16,246 nt of DNA from JBCLLP01 sp039738635 (GTDB taxonomy: Bacteria > Patescibacteriota > Saccharimonadia > CAILAD01 > BJGX01). Under the pieces are notes generated by a model, which was not told the origin of the DNA, did not search any database, and was given only the letters and a program-made list of their open reading frames with translations. Both the position numbers and the translations under genes were made by a program. Below are positions 7,877 through 14,731 of this stretch, one piece after another (positions within the stretch are counted from its first letter, which is position 1; every line of letters begins with the position of its first letter). The DNA is taken from positions 1-16,246 of the forward strand of contig JBCLLN010000014.1 of assembly GCA_039738635.1 (NCBI GenBank), read 5' to 3'.

Positions 7877-8140
7877 CTATACATATCCGACAGCTTCGTG
7901 GATTTCGTCATTATCTGGGAGCTGATCTTGCCAGCTACCCTGCACCACCCCATCTTCACGCAATATTACTAGTGCCGGAGCTGATAAAATATCATATGTA
8001 GATCCCATCTCACTACCTCGACGAGTATTGATGTCTATCTCGCTAATACTAATGCTGTTCTGCTTTAAGCTAGCGAGCAATTTTTGAATTTCAATACTTT
8101 TGGGGTTAGCTATGCCTAATGAAAATAATATTGCCTTCAT
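7877..8140 (-). CDS. Small thioredoxin-fold protein without redox cysteines
   Basis: An 87-aa protein with the secondary-structure order of a compact thioredoxin/glutaredoxin fold. A first strand KAILFSLG (2-9) is followed by a helix and a second strand ISISEIDIN. Next comes YDILSAPALVILREDG (49-64), where P55 sits at the conserved cis-proline position before a beta hairpin. The C-terminus is a short helix. The protein contains no cysteine at all, so the CxxC active site is missing and ordinary disulfide exchange is not possible. It may act as a binding or adaptor domain, or be a divergent family member with lost redox activity. It lies 24 nt downstream of nrdR and ends just before the ileS promoter. 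The fold assignment rests on motif reading only. Confidence 0.75.
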   Translation of the reverse strand: MKAILFSLGIANPKSIEIQKLLASLKQNSISISEIDINTRRGSEMGSTYDILSAPALVILREDGVVQGSWQDQLPDNDEIHEAVGYV

Positions 8141-8164
8141 TTATATATCATAACATAGCCTTAA

Positions 8165-8623
8165 TTAACTATGGAGTTTCTTGATTTTATTTAATTCCTT
8201 CTCAAAGCTACCAATGCTTGTAAAACTCCGATAGACACTTGCAAATCTTACATACGCCACATCGTCAATAGCTAAAAGCACATCCATGACTATTTGACCA
8301 AGCCTACGAGAAAGTATCTCAACTTTATCTAGCCCCCTCGCCTGGCGTTCTATCTCGGATATAACTTCTTCAATCTTATCAGCTGATATTGGTCGCTTCT
8401 CGAATGCCTTATAAATACCTCCGGAAAGTTTTTGGCGACTAAATAATTCCCTCTCGCCGCCTTTTTTTACTACCATCAGGTTAGCCACTTCTGGCCTCTC
8501 GTATGTTGTAAAACGACGGCTACATTCACTGCATTCTCGACGGCGACGGATAGAGAGTCCGTCATCGACCTCTCTAGACTCCAGAACTCTGCTAGTTTGA
8601 GCGCTACAATCAGGACACTTCAC
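8165..8623 (-). CDS. nrdR: Transcriptional repressor NrdR
   Basis: A 152-aa nucleotide-sensing repressor of ribonucleotide reductase genes. The N-terminal zinc ribbon uses C3, C6, C31 and C34 (MKCPDC and ECSEC), with the Arg-rich DNA-binding loop IRRRREC between the pairs. The typical RFTTYER sequence follows at 37-43. The rest (about 46-140) is an ATP-cone domain that binds ATP/dATP, beginning with the characteristic VVKKGGERELFSRQKL. Length and domain order match the family. The start is GTG, 9 nt after the ftsZ stop, so it is likely co-transcribed with ftsZ. No nrd structural genes lie in this window, so its targets must be elsewhere. Confidence 0.97.
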   Translation of the reverse strand: MKCPDCSAQTSRVLESREVDDGLSIRRRRECSECSRRFTTYERPEVANLMVVKKGGERELFSRQKLSGGIYKAFEKRPISADKIEEVISEIERQARGLDKVEILSRRLGQIVMDVLLAIDDVAYVRFASVYRSFTSIGSFEKELNKIKKLHS

Positions 8624-8632
8624 CTGGAATAC

Positions 8633-9979
8633 CTATAGTTTCTTTTTAACAATGTTAGGAATTCTGTCGTTATCGTTGTCGTCATTATCGGGCTCACCAA
8701 TCTTAACGCCTTCTCTATCATAGGTTGGTAGTTCATATTCACTATCATCTTCGGGGCTCTTTCCTAGGACACTAATAATGGGTGGTTTGTCCGCAATGCC
8801 TGGAGTTTCTGATTCATCTATAAATATATCGTCCTCAATATCAAGTTTATTATGATCAGTGGTGCTTCCAATGTAGGGCTTATAATCATCCTCAGGATCT
8901 GCTGTAGGCCTAAAAAGATCATCCCCTAATAAATGATTATTGCTGGGGGGCAAATCATCATCATCATCATCATCTTCTTCGTTTGTAACTTCGCTGGGCT
9001 GGGTGGGTATGAAGTGGGCATTATGATCGCTATCAAAGCCAGTTGCCACAAGCGTTACCTTTATCTCTCCAACCATATCTTCATCTATCACAGTTCCCCA
9101 TATAATATTAGCTTCTGGGTCAACTGAATCGTGAACGAGCTTAGCGGCCTCTTCAATTTCGTGCATACCCATATCTCGACCACCAGTAAAATTAATTAGC
9201 ACCCCCTTAGCCCCTTGTATCGACACATCAAGTAGTGGCGAGTCCATGGCAAGTTTTACGGCATCAATTGCTCGATTTTCTCCAGAGCCCAGACCAATCC
9301 CCATTAGTGCCGAGCCGGCATTACTCATAATGGACTTTACATCAGCAAAGTCTAAGCTCACATAGCCGTTGACGGTAATTAAATCAGCAATACCCTGAAC
9401 CCCTTTCTTTAGTACATCATCAACAGTACTAAAGGCATCTATTAGAGTGGTCTTGCGATCCACAAGCTGTAATATATGGTCATTAGGGATAACAATTAGC
9501 GTATCTACCTTATCTCTGAGCTCATCAATACCAGCTTCAGCTATCTTGCGCCTACGAGTGCCCTCAAACGAAAATGGCTTAGTCACAATTGCTACAGTTA
9601 GGGCCCCCATCTCTTTGGCAATTCGAGCCACAACAGGAGCTGCTCCAGAGCCAGTACCACCACCGAAGCCAGCGGTAATAAAAACCATCTCCGAGTGCTT
9701 TAAGGCATTAAATATAGCCTCTTCAGTCTCTTCGGCTGCTTGCCGTCCAATCTCAGGGTCAGCTCCAGCTCCTAGGCCCCTAGTAGCTTCCTTGCCAATA
9801 TGAACTTTGGTGCTAGCTTGTGAGTGGTGAAGGGCCGAAGCATCTGTATTAACAGCAACAAAATCAACACCCCTAAGCTTGGATTGGACCATTCCATTAA
9901 GGGTATTACCGCCACCGCCACCAATACCAACAACCTTGATTCGAGCGAAAGTTTCAATTTCTGGTAGGATTTCTGCCAT
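8633..9979 (-). CDS. ftsZ: Cell division protein FtsZ
   Basis: Tubulin-like GTPase that forms the Z-ring at the division site; 448 aa. The GTP-binding domain (about 11-190) contains GIGGGGGNTLNGM (18-30), NTDASAL (44-50) and the tubulin signature GGGTGSG (106-112). The T7 catalytic loop is SLDFADVKSIM with D210 and D213. A C-terminal domain extends to about 325. The linker is long and highly acidic, including seven consecutive Asp (336-342). The tail ends in RIPNIVKKKL (439-448), a plausible conserved C-terminal peptide for FtsA binding. The ATG has GAGG 9 nt upstream and a good promoter about 120 bp upstream. The gene is separated from ftsA by 662 bp, which is unusual, and it is followed closely by nrdR. 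Confidence 0.98.
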   Translation of the reverse strand: MAEILPEIETFARIKVVGIGGGGGNTLNGMVQSKLRGVDFVAVNTDASALHHSQASTKVHIGKEATRGLGAGADPEIGRQAAEETEEAIFNALKHSEMVFITAGFGGGTGSGAAPVVARIAKEMGALTVAIVTKPFSFEGTRRRKIAEAGIDELRDKVDTLIVIPNDHILQLVDRKTTLIDAFSTVDDVLKKGVQGIADLITVNGYVSLDFADVKSIMSNAGSALMGIGLGSGENRAIDAVKLAMDSPLLDVSIQGAKGVLINFTGGRDMGMHEIEEAAKLVHDSVDPEANIIWGTVIDEDMVGEIKVTLVATGFDSDHNAHFIPTQPSEVTNEEDDDDDDDLPPSNNHLLGDDLFRPTADPEDDYKPYIGSTTDHNKLDIEDDIFIDESETPGIADKPPIISVLGKSPEDDSEYELPTYDREGVKIGEPDNDDNDNDRIPNIVKKKL

Positions 9980-10095
9980 ATTTATATACCTCGTTTTATT
10001 ATAATTGCTTGGGAAGGCTTCACGGGCCCTCCAGATACATTTGCCTTACCACATACCTTCCTTATAAACATTACATTTACTAAAAAGATGTTCTT

Positions 10096-10124
10096 ATTAT
10101 ACCCAATGCAACTAGCTTATGCAA
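10096..10124 (-). promoter_or_regulatory. ftsZ promoter
   Basis: TTGCAT (10119-10124) and a perfect TATAAT (10096-10101) are separated by 17 nt on the minus strand. The predicted start near 10089 gives a leader of about 110 nt before the ftsZ ATG. The leader contains a possible hairpin GGAGGGC/GCCTTCC (10012-10032). This is the strongest sigma-70-type promoter I see in the window and would let ftsZ be expressed independently of ftsA. Confidence 0.75.
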
Positions 10125-10195
10125 TATATTTGTTCAAGTTTTTTTATTAAATTTAGACAATAATTAATGTGTTCATTGTAATAATGATTGTGCTC

Positions 10196-10491
10196 AACTG
10201 GACTTACTTTAAAATCGCTCATTCCCTGAGTAAATTCTAAAAAGATCAAATAGGTTGATAGCTTCTTGGATTCCTATTCCCTCAATCCAGCCCTCCCCCG
10301 GCTATCTGAACAATCTGAAAGATCAAATATACTCTTAGCTTCTGGTTATTTTCAGCCAAGTCCAGCTCGGCTGGACCAATTCTTTAGGGAATTGTTCTGA
10401 AAAAACAGAAAGAAGAATATTATTTGATTGCTTATGTATTGTTTAGCAGTCGGAAACCCTTTTGGTTACTTTTGGGGTATTTAAAAGTAAC
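10196..10491. repeat. Dispersed intergenic element, copy A (MITE-like or structured)
   Basis: The block 10196-10290 matches 16077-16170 at about 79 of 90 compared positions with one indel, starting at AACTGGACTTACTTT and ending at CTCAATCCAG. It includes a GGATT/AATCC hairpin (10268-10288). The element continues with several perfect hairpins and ends in a 9-bp stem GTTACTTTT/AAAAGTAAC (10465-10473 with 10483-10491). Its ends form near-perfect inverted repeats: TTACTTTAAAAT (10204-10215) against ATTTAAAAGTAA (10479-10490), 11 of 12 matching. There is also an imperfect internal direct repeat (10241-10269 and 10318-10345). This pattern suggests a non-autonomous mobile element or a repeated structured RNA. 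No transposase is present. Confidence 0.75.
10360..10410. repeat. Three perfect stem-loops abutting end to end
   Basis: GTCCAGC/GCTGGAC with a 3-nt loop (10360-10376), CAATTC/GAATTG with a 6-nt loop (10377-10394) and TTCTG/CAGAA with an A6 loop (10395-10410) follow one another with no spacer. They lie inside repeat element A. None is followed by a T-run on the operon strand, so they do not look like terminators. Confidence 0.8.
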
Positions 10492-10550
<59 letters not shown>

Positions 10551-10641
10551 TATCTTTTTATTTTATTACTTTGACGTAGTCAACCACGTCATTAGTTTGT
10601 AGCCATTCGGCAAGCTCATGACATAGCCAGTCAGATTTGGC

Positions 10642-11877
10642 CTAGGGCATTAGGCTTTTTAGCACAGATTTAACTCTAGAAGCTACCCTACCTACAATTC
10701 CACCTAGCTTTTTAGCTTTTTGCTGGCTAGGACTATCCATATCTTCCAGCATCAAGCCAATAGCTGCAGCATAGCCTGGATCGTTTATCTTATCCGTCAC
10801 CCCTGTATACTTACGAGATGAACCAATAGATGTCGGGAGCTTGACATAGCTTTCTAAAAAATCAGCTATTTCGGGCATATTTGCCCCTCCGCCTGTCAAT
10901 ACCACTCCTGCAGCTAGTTGCCTTTTCTTATCTACCTTAGAAATGGAATTAGCAATAATTGTAAACATTTCATTGCATCGGGCATATATTACTTTATCTA
11001 TGTCGTGCTTATAAACTATCCCCTTGCCACCAAACTCAGCCAAATCAATCTTTTGTTGATTTCTGAGGTTGGGTTTATGTGCCGTGGCGTATTTAAGCTT
11101 TACCTTCTCGGCAATATCAGGACTGGTATGTAGGGCGTAGGCCAAGTCCTTGGTGATATAGTTAGACCCAAAAGGTATGATAGTGCTATAAGTGAGGTTT
11201 CCTTCTTGGAATATAACAAGCCCAGTGGTTTCTGAGCCAATATGTACCAATGCTACGCCTGCCTCTTTTTGTTTTTTAGTAAGCACTGTCCTAGCAGCTG
11301 CCAATGGGACTATTAACTGATTATTAATCTGGACACCAGACCGATATATGGCATTTTGGAGGTTCTTAAGGGCCGGGGAAGCCGTCGTTATGATGTGAGT
11401 ATCTACCTCTAGCCTAACGCCGTTCATACCGACTGGGTCCACGACACCTTCTTGTCCATCAACAATATAGCTTCTTGGTAGAACCTGCAATATTTCCCTG
11501 TTGGCTTCAAGATTTATGGCCAAGGATGCTTGCTCAACCCGAGCCAATTCCTCTTTGGTTATCTCGTGGTCTGCCCTAGATACGGCAATCAATCCACGCG
11601 AATTAAGGCTCTCTATATGAGCTCCATCAACGGCAATAGTAGCTCTACCGATAGAGATGCCACTCATTCTCTCAGCGCCCTCAAGGGCAGCACTTATAGA
11701 GCTGACTGTTTCCTCGACATCCACTACGACTCCACGCCTCAGCCCAGATGTAATAGCTTCACCAAGGCCAATAATACTTGGGGTGGGTGAATCCTGCTGG
11801 TGTAAGCCAACCACACAGATAACTCTGCTTGTTCCGATATCTAAACCAACAAAGGTTTCTTCGTTTTTGGCAGTCAT
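10642..11877 (-). CDS. ftsA: Cell division protein FtsA
   Basis: Actin-like ATPase that tethers FtsZ to the membrane and recruits later division proteins; 411 aa. The phosphate-1 motif is FVGLDIGTSR (9-18) and the adenosine motif is TGGGAN (328-333). The SHS2/1C subdomain lies around residues 85-165. The C-terminus is a basic amphipathic helix, GGIVGRVASRVKSVLKSLMP (392-411), matching the FtsA membrane-targeting sequence, so the protein appears complete. The ATG has no Shine-Dalgarno and lies 8 nt after a TATAAT box, suggesting a leaderless mRNA. It follows map by 40 nt. ftsZ, normally adjacent, is displaced by a repeat-containing 662-bp insert. Confidence 0.97.
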   Translation of the reverse strand: MTAKNEETFVGLDIGTSRVICVVGLHQQDSPTPSIIGLGEAITSGLRRGVVVDVEETVSSISAALEGAERMSGISIGRATIAVDGAHIESLNSRGLIAVSRADHEITKEELARVEQASLAINLEANREILQVLPRSYIVDGQEGVVDPVGMNGVRLEVDTHIITTASPALKNLQNAIYRSGVQINNQLIVPLAAARTVLTKKQKEAGVALVHIGSETTGLVIFQEGNLTYSTIIPFGSNYITKDLAYALHTSPDIAEKVKLKYATAHKPNLRNQQKIDLAEFGGKGIVYKHDIDKVIYARCNEMFTIIANSISKVDKKRQLAAGVVLTGGGANMPEIADFLESYVKLPTSIGSSRKYTGVTDKINDPGYAAAIGLMLEDMDSPSQQKAKKLGGIVGRVASRVKSVLKSLMP

Positions 11878-11885
11878 ATATTTCT

Positions 11886-11915
11886 ATTATACTCATTCTA
11901 TGCTATGGCTGGCAA
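11886..11915 (-). promoter_or_regulatory. ftsA promoter
   Basis: TTGCCA (11910-11915) and a perfect TATAAT (11886-11891) with an 18-nt spacer on the minus strand. The box ends 8 nt before the ftsA ATG, so transcription should begin at or within one or two bases of the start codon. The -35 lies just past the map stop. Confidence 0.7.
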
Positions 11916-11917
11916 GG

Positions 11918-12667
11918 CTAGCTAGCTAGTACCTTACAACCATCGGTGGTAACTAAGAGCGTGTTCTCGACCTGCGCGCTTAATGAGCCGTCGCGAGTCA
12001 TATAGGTCCAGCCATCATCAGCCAAATACAAGTCATGTGTGCCAATTGAGGCTATTGGCTCTATGGCTATCGTCATCCCGGCTCTAAGCACCTCTCCCGT
12101 ACCGGCCCGGCCATAATTAGCTATTACGGGGTCCTCATGAAGCTGGTGGCCCACCCCATGTCCAGTAAGGCTATAAATCGCCTTGAGGCCATGGCGAGTT
12201 AAACATTGCTCAATTGTTGAGCTGATATCGCCCACCATCACGCCATCTTTAAGCAAAGTAATTGCTGCCTCCAGCGCTTCATGACACCCAGCCATCAGCT
12301 TCTTGGCGTCACTACTGGGCTTGCCAATGCTAATAGTCCTGGCAGCATCTGTAATCATGCCATTATAAGATACCCCATAATCAATCCCTACCAAATCTCC
12401 TATCATTAATTTTCTTTTGTTAGGGAGGGCATGGACTATTTCATTATTAACCGAAACACAAACTCTGCCCGGAAAGCCTTGGTAACCCAAAAAAGCTGGC
12501 ACAGCTCCTAGGCTACGAGTATATTCGCCAGCAACGCCATCTAACTCCTGGGAGGTTACTCCGGCTTTAGCCAGCTTACATAATCTATCTAAAACTCGCG
12601 TCAGGATCTCCCCACTTTTAGTCATATCCTTTAATTCTTGGCCGGACTTAATTTTGGTTGCTACCAC
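11918..12667 (-). CDS. map: Methionine aminopeptidase, type I
   Basis: Removes the initiator methionine from nascent proteins; dinuclear metallohydrolase with a pita-bread fold, 249 aa. Metal ligands are all present: D96 (GIDYG), D107 (TDAAR), H170 (GHGVGH), E203 (AIEP) and E234 (VENT). The substrate-site histidines H79 and H177 (LHEDP) are also present. There is no N-terminal zinc-finger extension, so it is a type Ia bacterial enzyme. The start is GTG, overlapping the adk stop by 7 nt. An internal Met15 is an alternative start, but KIKSGQELKDMTKSGEIL fits the usual N-terminal helix, so GTG is preferred. The adk-map pair is a common bacterial arrangement, here without secY. Confidence 0.97.
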   Translation of the reverse strand: MVATKIKSGQELKDMTKSGEILTRVLDRLCKLAKAGVTSQELDGVAGEYTRSLGAVPAFLGYQGFPGRVCVSVNNEIVHALPNKRKLMIGDLVGIDYGVSYNGMITDAARTISIGKPSSDAKKLMAGCHEALEAAITLLKDGVMVGDISSTIEQCLTRHGLKAIYSLTGHGVGHQLHEDPVIANYGRAGTGEVLRAGMTIAIEPIASIGTHDLYLADDGWTYMTRDGSLSAQVENTLLVTTDGCKVLAS

Positions 12668-13206
12668 CCTAGAGCCCCTTGAATAGCCCTTGACACATCC
12701 TCGGGGCTACCACTGCCATCAATTTCAACCAATACCCCCATAGACCGATAATATTCTACGACTTCATCTGTCAGGGCATGGAAGACCCCTAATCGATGCT
12801 TAATAATACTAGGGGTATCATCAATACGATTTCTCTTTAAAAGCCTATCCCTAGCTACATCGTTATCTAAATTTATAAATAATACTCTATCTAATACCAG
12901 CTTAGCTGGGGAGATTAGGCCTGCCAGATAAATGGCCTGCTCTAATGCCCGTGGGTAGCCATCGGATACCATATAAGAGCCTTGAGGGGCACTATTTATC
13001 TCGTGCTCTATTAACGCATTGACTTTAATATTGTCTGCTAAATCACCGGCCCGCAGGCTAGCAGCTAGGCTCGAATCAGATTCAGCTGCCTTACGAACCA
13101 TATCGCCAACTCGCATCACATTAAGGCTTCGCCTCTCGGCTAGTATGGCAATTTGGGTATCCTTGCCAGAGCCTGGCATGCCAATGACTACCAATAGATT
13201 TTTCAT
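12661..13206 (-). CDS. adk: Adenylate kinase (short form)
   Basis: A nucleoside monophosphate kinase, most likely interconverting AMP+ATP and 2 ADP; 181 aa. The P-loop is GMPGSGKDT (9-17), VGDMVR (33-38) forms the NMP-binding start, and VSDGYPR (80-86) is the conserved NMP-binding signature. KRNRIDDTPSIIKHRL (124-139) holds the post-LID arginines. The LID is short and lacks zinc cysteines, so the protein is shorter than typical 210-220-aa bacterial Adk. The P-loop has Asp where Gly usually follows Lys. A UMP/CMP-kinase-like specificity is possible, but position next to map supports Adk. It overlaps dgkA by 4 nt (ATGA) and map by 7 nt. Confidence 0.88.
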   Translation of the reverse strand: MKNLLVVIGMPGSGKDTQIAILAERRSLNVMRVGDMVRKAAESDSSLAASLRAGDLADNIKVNALIEHEINSAPQGSYMVSDGYPRALEQAIYLAGLISPAKLVLDRVLFINLDNDVARDRLLKRNRIDDTPSIIKHRLGVFHALTDEVVEYYRSMGVLVEIDGSGSPEDVSRAIQGALGW

Positions 13207-13571
13207 CTTTTGAGGCTAATTATTAAATCCCACAACGGCGGCACAAAGACAAACAGGGCTACAATTACTGCCCCAAGTGCCGTAACCAATACTCCAGCCG
13301 CCGTCATATCTTTAATGATCTGCACCAGATGGTTGTTCTCCTGGCTGACTAAATCTAAGGTTTTCTCAATAGCGGTATTGAGTATTTCTGCCGAGAAAAC
13401 CATCACAGTTGCCAGTACCACAATTAAAAATTGAGTGGCGGGTACCCTTAATAATACCGATAAAATTACTGCTATCAGGGCAAAGGCCAAGTGAATGCGG
13501 GCATTTCGCTCGGAACTTATAACTTCCTTTAAGCCCCTAATGGCGTACTTAAAACTTGCTATTGTGACCAT
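13203..13571 (-). CDS. dgkA: Diacylglycerol/undecaprenol kinase (DgkA family)
   Basis: A small integral-membrane lipid kinase, 122 aa, with three hydrophobic helices at about 27-43, 46-61 and 92-111. The signature AEILNTAIEKTLDL (61-74) carries the conserved acidic residues E62 and E69, followed by KDMTAAGVLV (88-97). An N-terminal amphipathic segment with SERNARIH (20-27) is typical. In monoderm bacteria such enzymes generally phosphorylate undecaprenol for the cell-wall lipid carrier pool. That substrate is favoured here over diacylglycerol, but it is not shown by sequence. The ATG lies within the last codons of ybeY (13-nt overlap) and the stop overlaps adk. Confidence 0.93.
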   Translation of the reverse strand: MVTIASFKYAIRGLKEVISSERNARIHLAFALIAVILSVLLRVPATQFLIVVLATVMVFSAEILNTAIEKTLDLVSQENNHLVQIIKDMTAAGVLVTALGAVIVALFVFVPPLWDLIISLKR

Positions 13572-14008
13572 TTAAAATCTCTGTATTCATAATTAAGTGT
13601 TTTCATAATATCACCCTGAAGCCTATCTAGGCTAGCTATTTGTTGATTATCTTGGTGATCATAGCCTAGCAAATGTAGTGCGCCGTGGATTACAAGTAGC
13701 GATAGCTCGGAGCTTAAATCTTGATTATGCTCACTGGCCTGGACTTTGGCGATATCCTCGCAAACCGCAATATCTCCTAGTATCTCGGCTTGGTCATTAC
13801 TATTATACTGGAAGCTTAAAACATCGGTCGCAAAGTCGTTGCTAGCGTAGCGCCTATTAAGCTGGCGGATTTTTTTAGAGCTTACAAATCTTAGGCCTAT
13901 CGTGGCCGATTGTGACTCTTTGAGATTCTCACAAATAGCTAAAGCAATTGAGCTTAGCTGGCCTGGCGTTAGTGGGCTTTTGCCTTCAACATTAAATCTT
14001 ATTGCCAT
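13559..14008 (-). CDS. ybeY: Endoribonuclease YbeY (16S rRNA maturation)
   Basis: A single-strand endoribonuclease involved in 16S rRNA 3'-end processing and ribosome quality control; 149 aa. The zinc-binding motif HGALHLLGYDH provides H108, H112 and H118, and the upstream TDVLSF (61-66) and GDI (78-80) elements are conserved. Length is normal. It starts with ATG 3 nt after yqeY ends, and its end overlaps dgkA by 13 nt. The order rpsU-yqeY-ybeY-dgkA resembles a conserved bacterial neighbourhood, which supports the assignment. Confidence 0.97.
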   Translation of the reverse strand: MAIRFNVEGKSPLTPGQLSSIALAICENLKESQSATIGLRFVSSKKIRQLNRRYASNDFATDVLSFQYNSNDQAEILGDIAVCEDIAKVQASEHNQDLSSELSLLVIHGALHLLGYDHQDNQQIASLDRLQGDIMKTLNYEYRDFKWSQ

Positions 14009-14011
14009 AGT

Positions 14012-14455
14012 CTAGCTTAATTTTTGCTTAGCCTCTTGAGCAATAATACTAGCGTTTGCTTGGCCGTTAGTTTTTTGCTTGACCAGGCCGATAACCTTGC
14101 CCATATCTGCTAAGCCTTGAGCGTTAAGCTCAGTAATGGCACTAGCTACAGCCTTTTCAATTTCTTCTTGACTCATTTGTTCTGGTAAATATTGCTCTAT
14201 CACCTCCAGCTCAGCTTGCTCCTCATCCACTAAGTCTTGACGGCTAGCTGTTTGGTAAGAGCTAATAGAATCTTGATGTTTTTTGGCTTCTTTTTGGAGG
14301 ACTGCCAAGGCCTCTGGCATAGTCAGGTCATGTCCGAGCTCGATTTCATAATTCTTCATCGCACTTTTAAGCAAGCGCAGGGTTGTAGTTCTAACCTCAT
14401 CCCGAAGCTTCATCGCCTCAGCTAAGTCAGATTCCAGCTGATTGGTTAGCTCCAC
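14012..14455 (-). CDS. yqeY: YqeY/GatB-tail-like protein
   Basis: A 147-aa helical protein of the YqeY family, related to the tRNA-binding tail of GatB. Its N-terminal helical part contains DEVRTTTLRLLKSAMKNYEIE (18-38). A long charged helix and a C-terminal UBA-like helical domain with MGKVIGLVK (119-127) follow. The exact function of free-standing YqeY is not established; a role related to tRNA-dependent amidotransferase or translation is assumed. No catalytic GatB domain is present. The start is GTG sharing its first base with the rpsU stop (TAGTG), indicating translational coupling with S21. Confidence 0.95.
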   Translation of the reverse strand: MELTNQLESDLAEAMKLRDEVRTTTLRLLKSAMKNYEIELGHDLTMPEALAVLQKEAKKHQDSISSYQTASRQDLVDEEQAELEVIEQYLPEQMSQEEIEKAVASAITELNAQGLADMGKVIGLVKQKTNGQANASIIAQEAKQKLS

Positions 14456-14664
14456 TACGAAGTTCCGATTAGTTCGCGGATTTTCTGTTCTTTGCGGATT
14501 CTCTTGCGAATAGCTATCTGCCGAGCTTCTGTCTTGGAGATAGGCTTCTGGAAGTACTTTTTTTGGCGGGCGGTGGTTAAAATACCTGATTGAATGATTT
14601 TCTTGTTAAACCTTCTAATCAGGTTTTCTACCGACTCGTCGTCTTTTCTGGTGACCTGTAACAA
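14455..14664 (-). CDS. rpsU: Ribosomal protein bS21
   Basis: A small basic 30S subunit protein of 69 aa, located near the anti-Shine-Dalgarno region of 16S rRNA. It shows the S21 pattern QVTRKDDESVENLIRRFNKK (3-22) followed by GILTTARQKKYFQKP and a Lys/Arg-rich helical tail. The start codon is TTG, with AAGGAG 6 nt upstream; no ATG lies nearby in frame, so the ribosome binding site decides the start. It is first in a coupled rpsU-yqeY-ybeY-dgkA-adk-map series. Confidence 0.97.
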   Translation of the reverse strand: MLQVTRKDDESVENLIRRFNKKIIQSGILTTARQKKYFQKPISKTEARQIAIRKRIRKEQKIRELIGTS

Positions 14665-14670
14665 ATTATG

Positions 14671-14676
14671 CTCCTT
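14671..14676 (-). promoter_or_regulatory. Shine-Dalgarno of rpsU deciding a TTG start
   Basis: AAGGAG on the minus strand, 6 nt before TTG (14662-14664). It is the best Shine-Dalgarno in front of an annotated gene in this window and justifies the rare start codon. Confidence 0.85.
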
Positions 14677-14691
14677 AAATATTAGTTATAA

Positions 14692-14720
14692 TCTATAATC
14701 GGTACTATTTTAGCTGATAA
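14692..14720 (-). promoter_or_regulatory. Possible rpsU operon promoter
   Basis: TTATCA (14715-14720) and TATAGA (14692-14697) with a 17-nt spacer in the 67-bp hisS-rpsU gap. TATAAC (14685-14690) is an alternative -10. Both boxes match the consensus only partly. Confidence 0.35.
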
Positions 14721-14731
14721 CACTATAAAAC

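Noticed and set aside
8951..8974. ATC repeat as a possible regulatory microsatellite
   Set aside because: It is in frame in ftsZ and encodes the seven-Asp run, so it is a coding repeat; kept only as a note on the FtsZ tail.
10196..10491. CRISPR array or attC-type integron site
   Set aside because: There are no regularly spaced identical repeats and no cas or integrase gene, and the ends do not follow the GTTRRRY/RYYYAAC pattern.
10465..10491. 9-bp hairpin GTTACTTTT/AAAAGTAAC as an intrinsic terminator for ftsA
   Set aside because: The stem is A/T-rich and no T-run follows it on the minus strand. Its counterpart in copy B suggests it is the end of the repeat element instead.
14665..14731. 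Terminator after hisS
   Set aside because: The 67-bp gap has no GC-rich stem with a T-run; only promoter-like A/T-rich boxes are seen.
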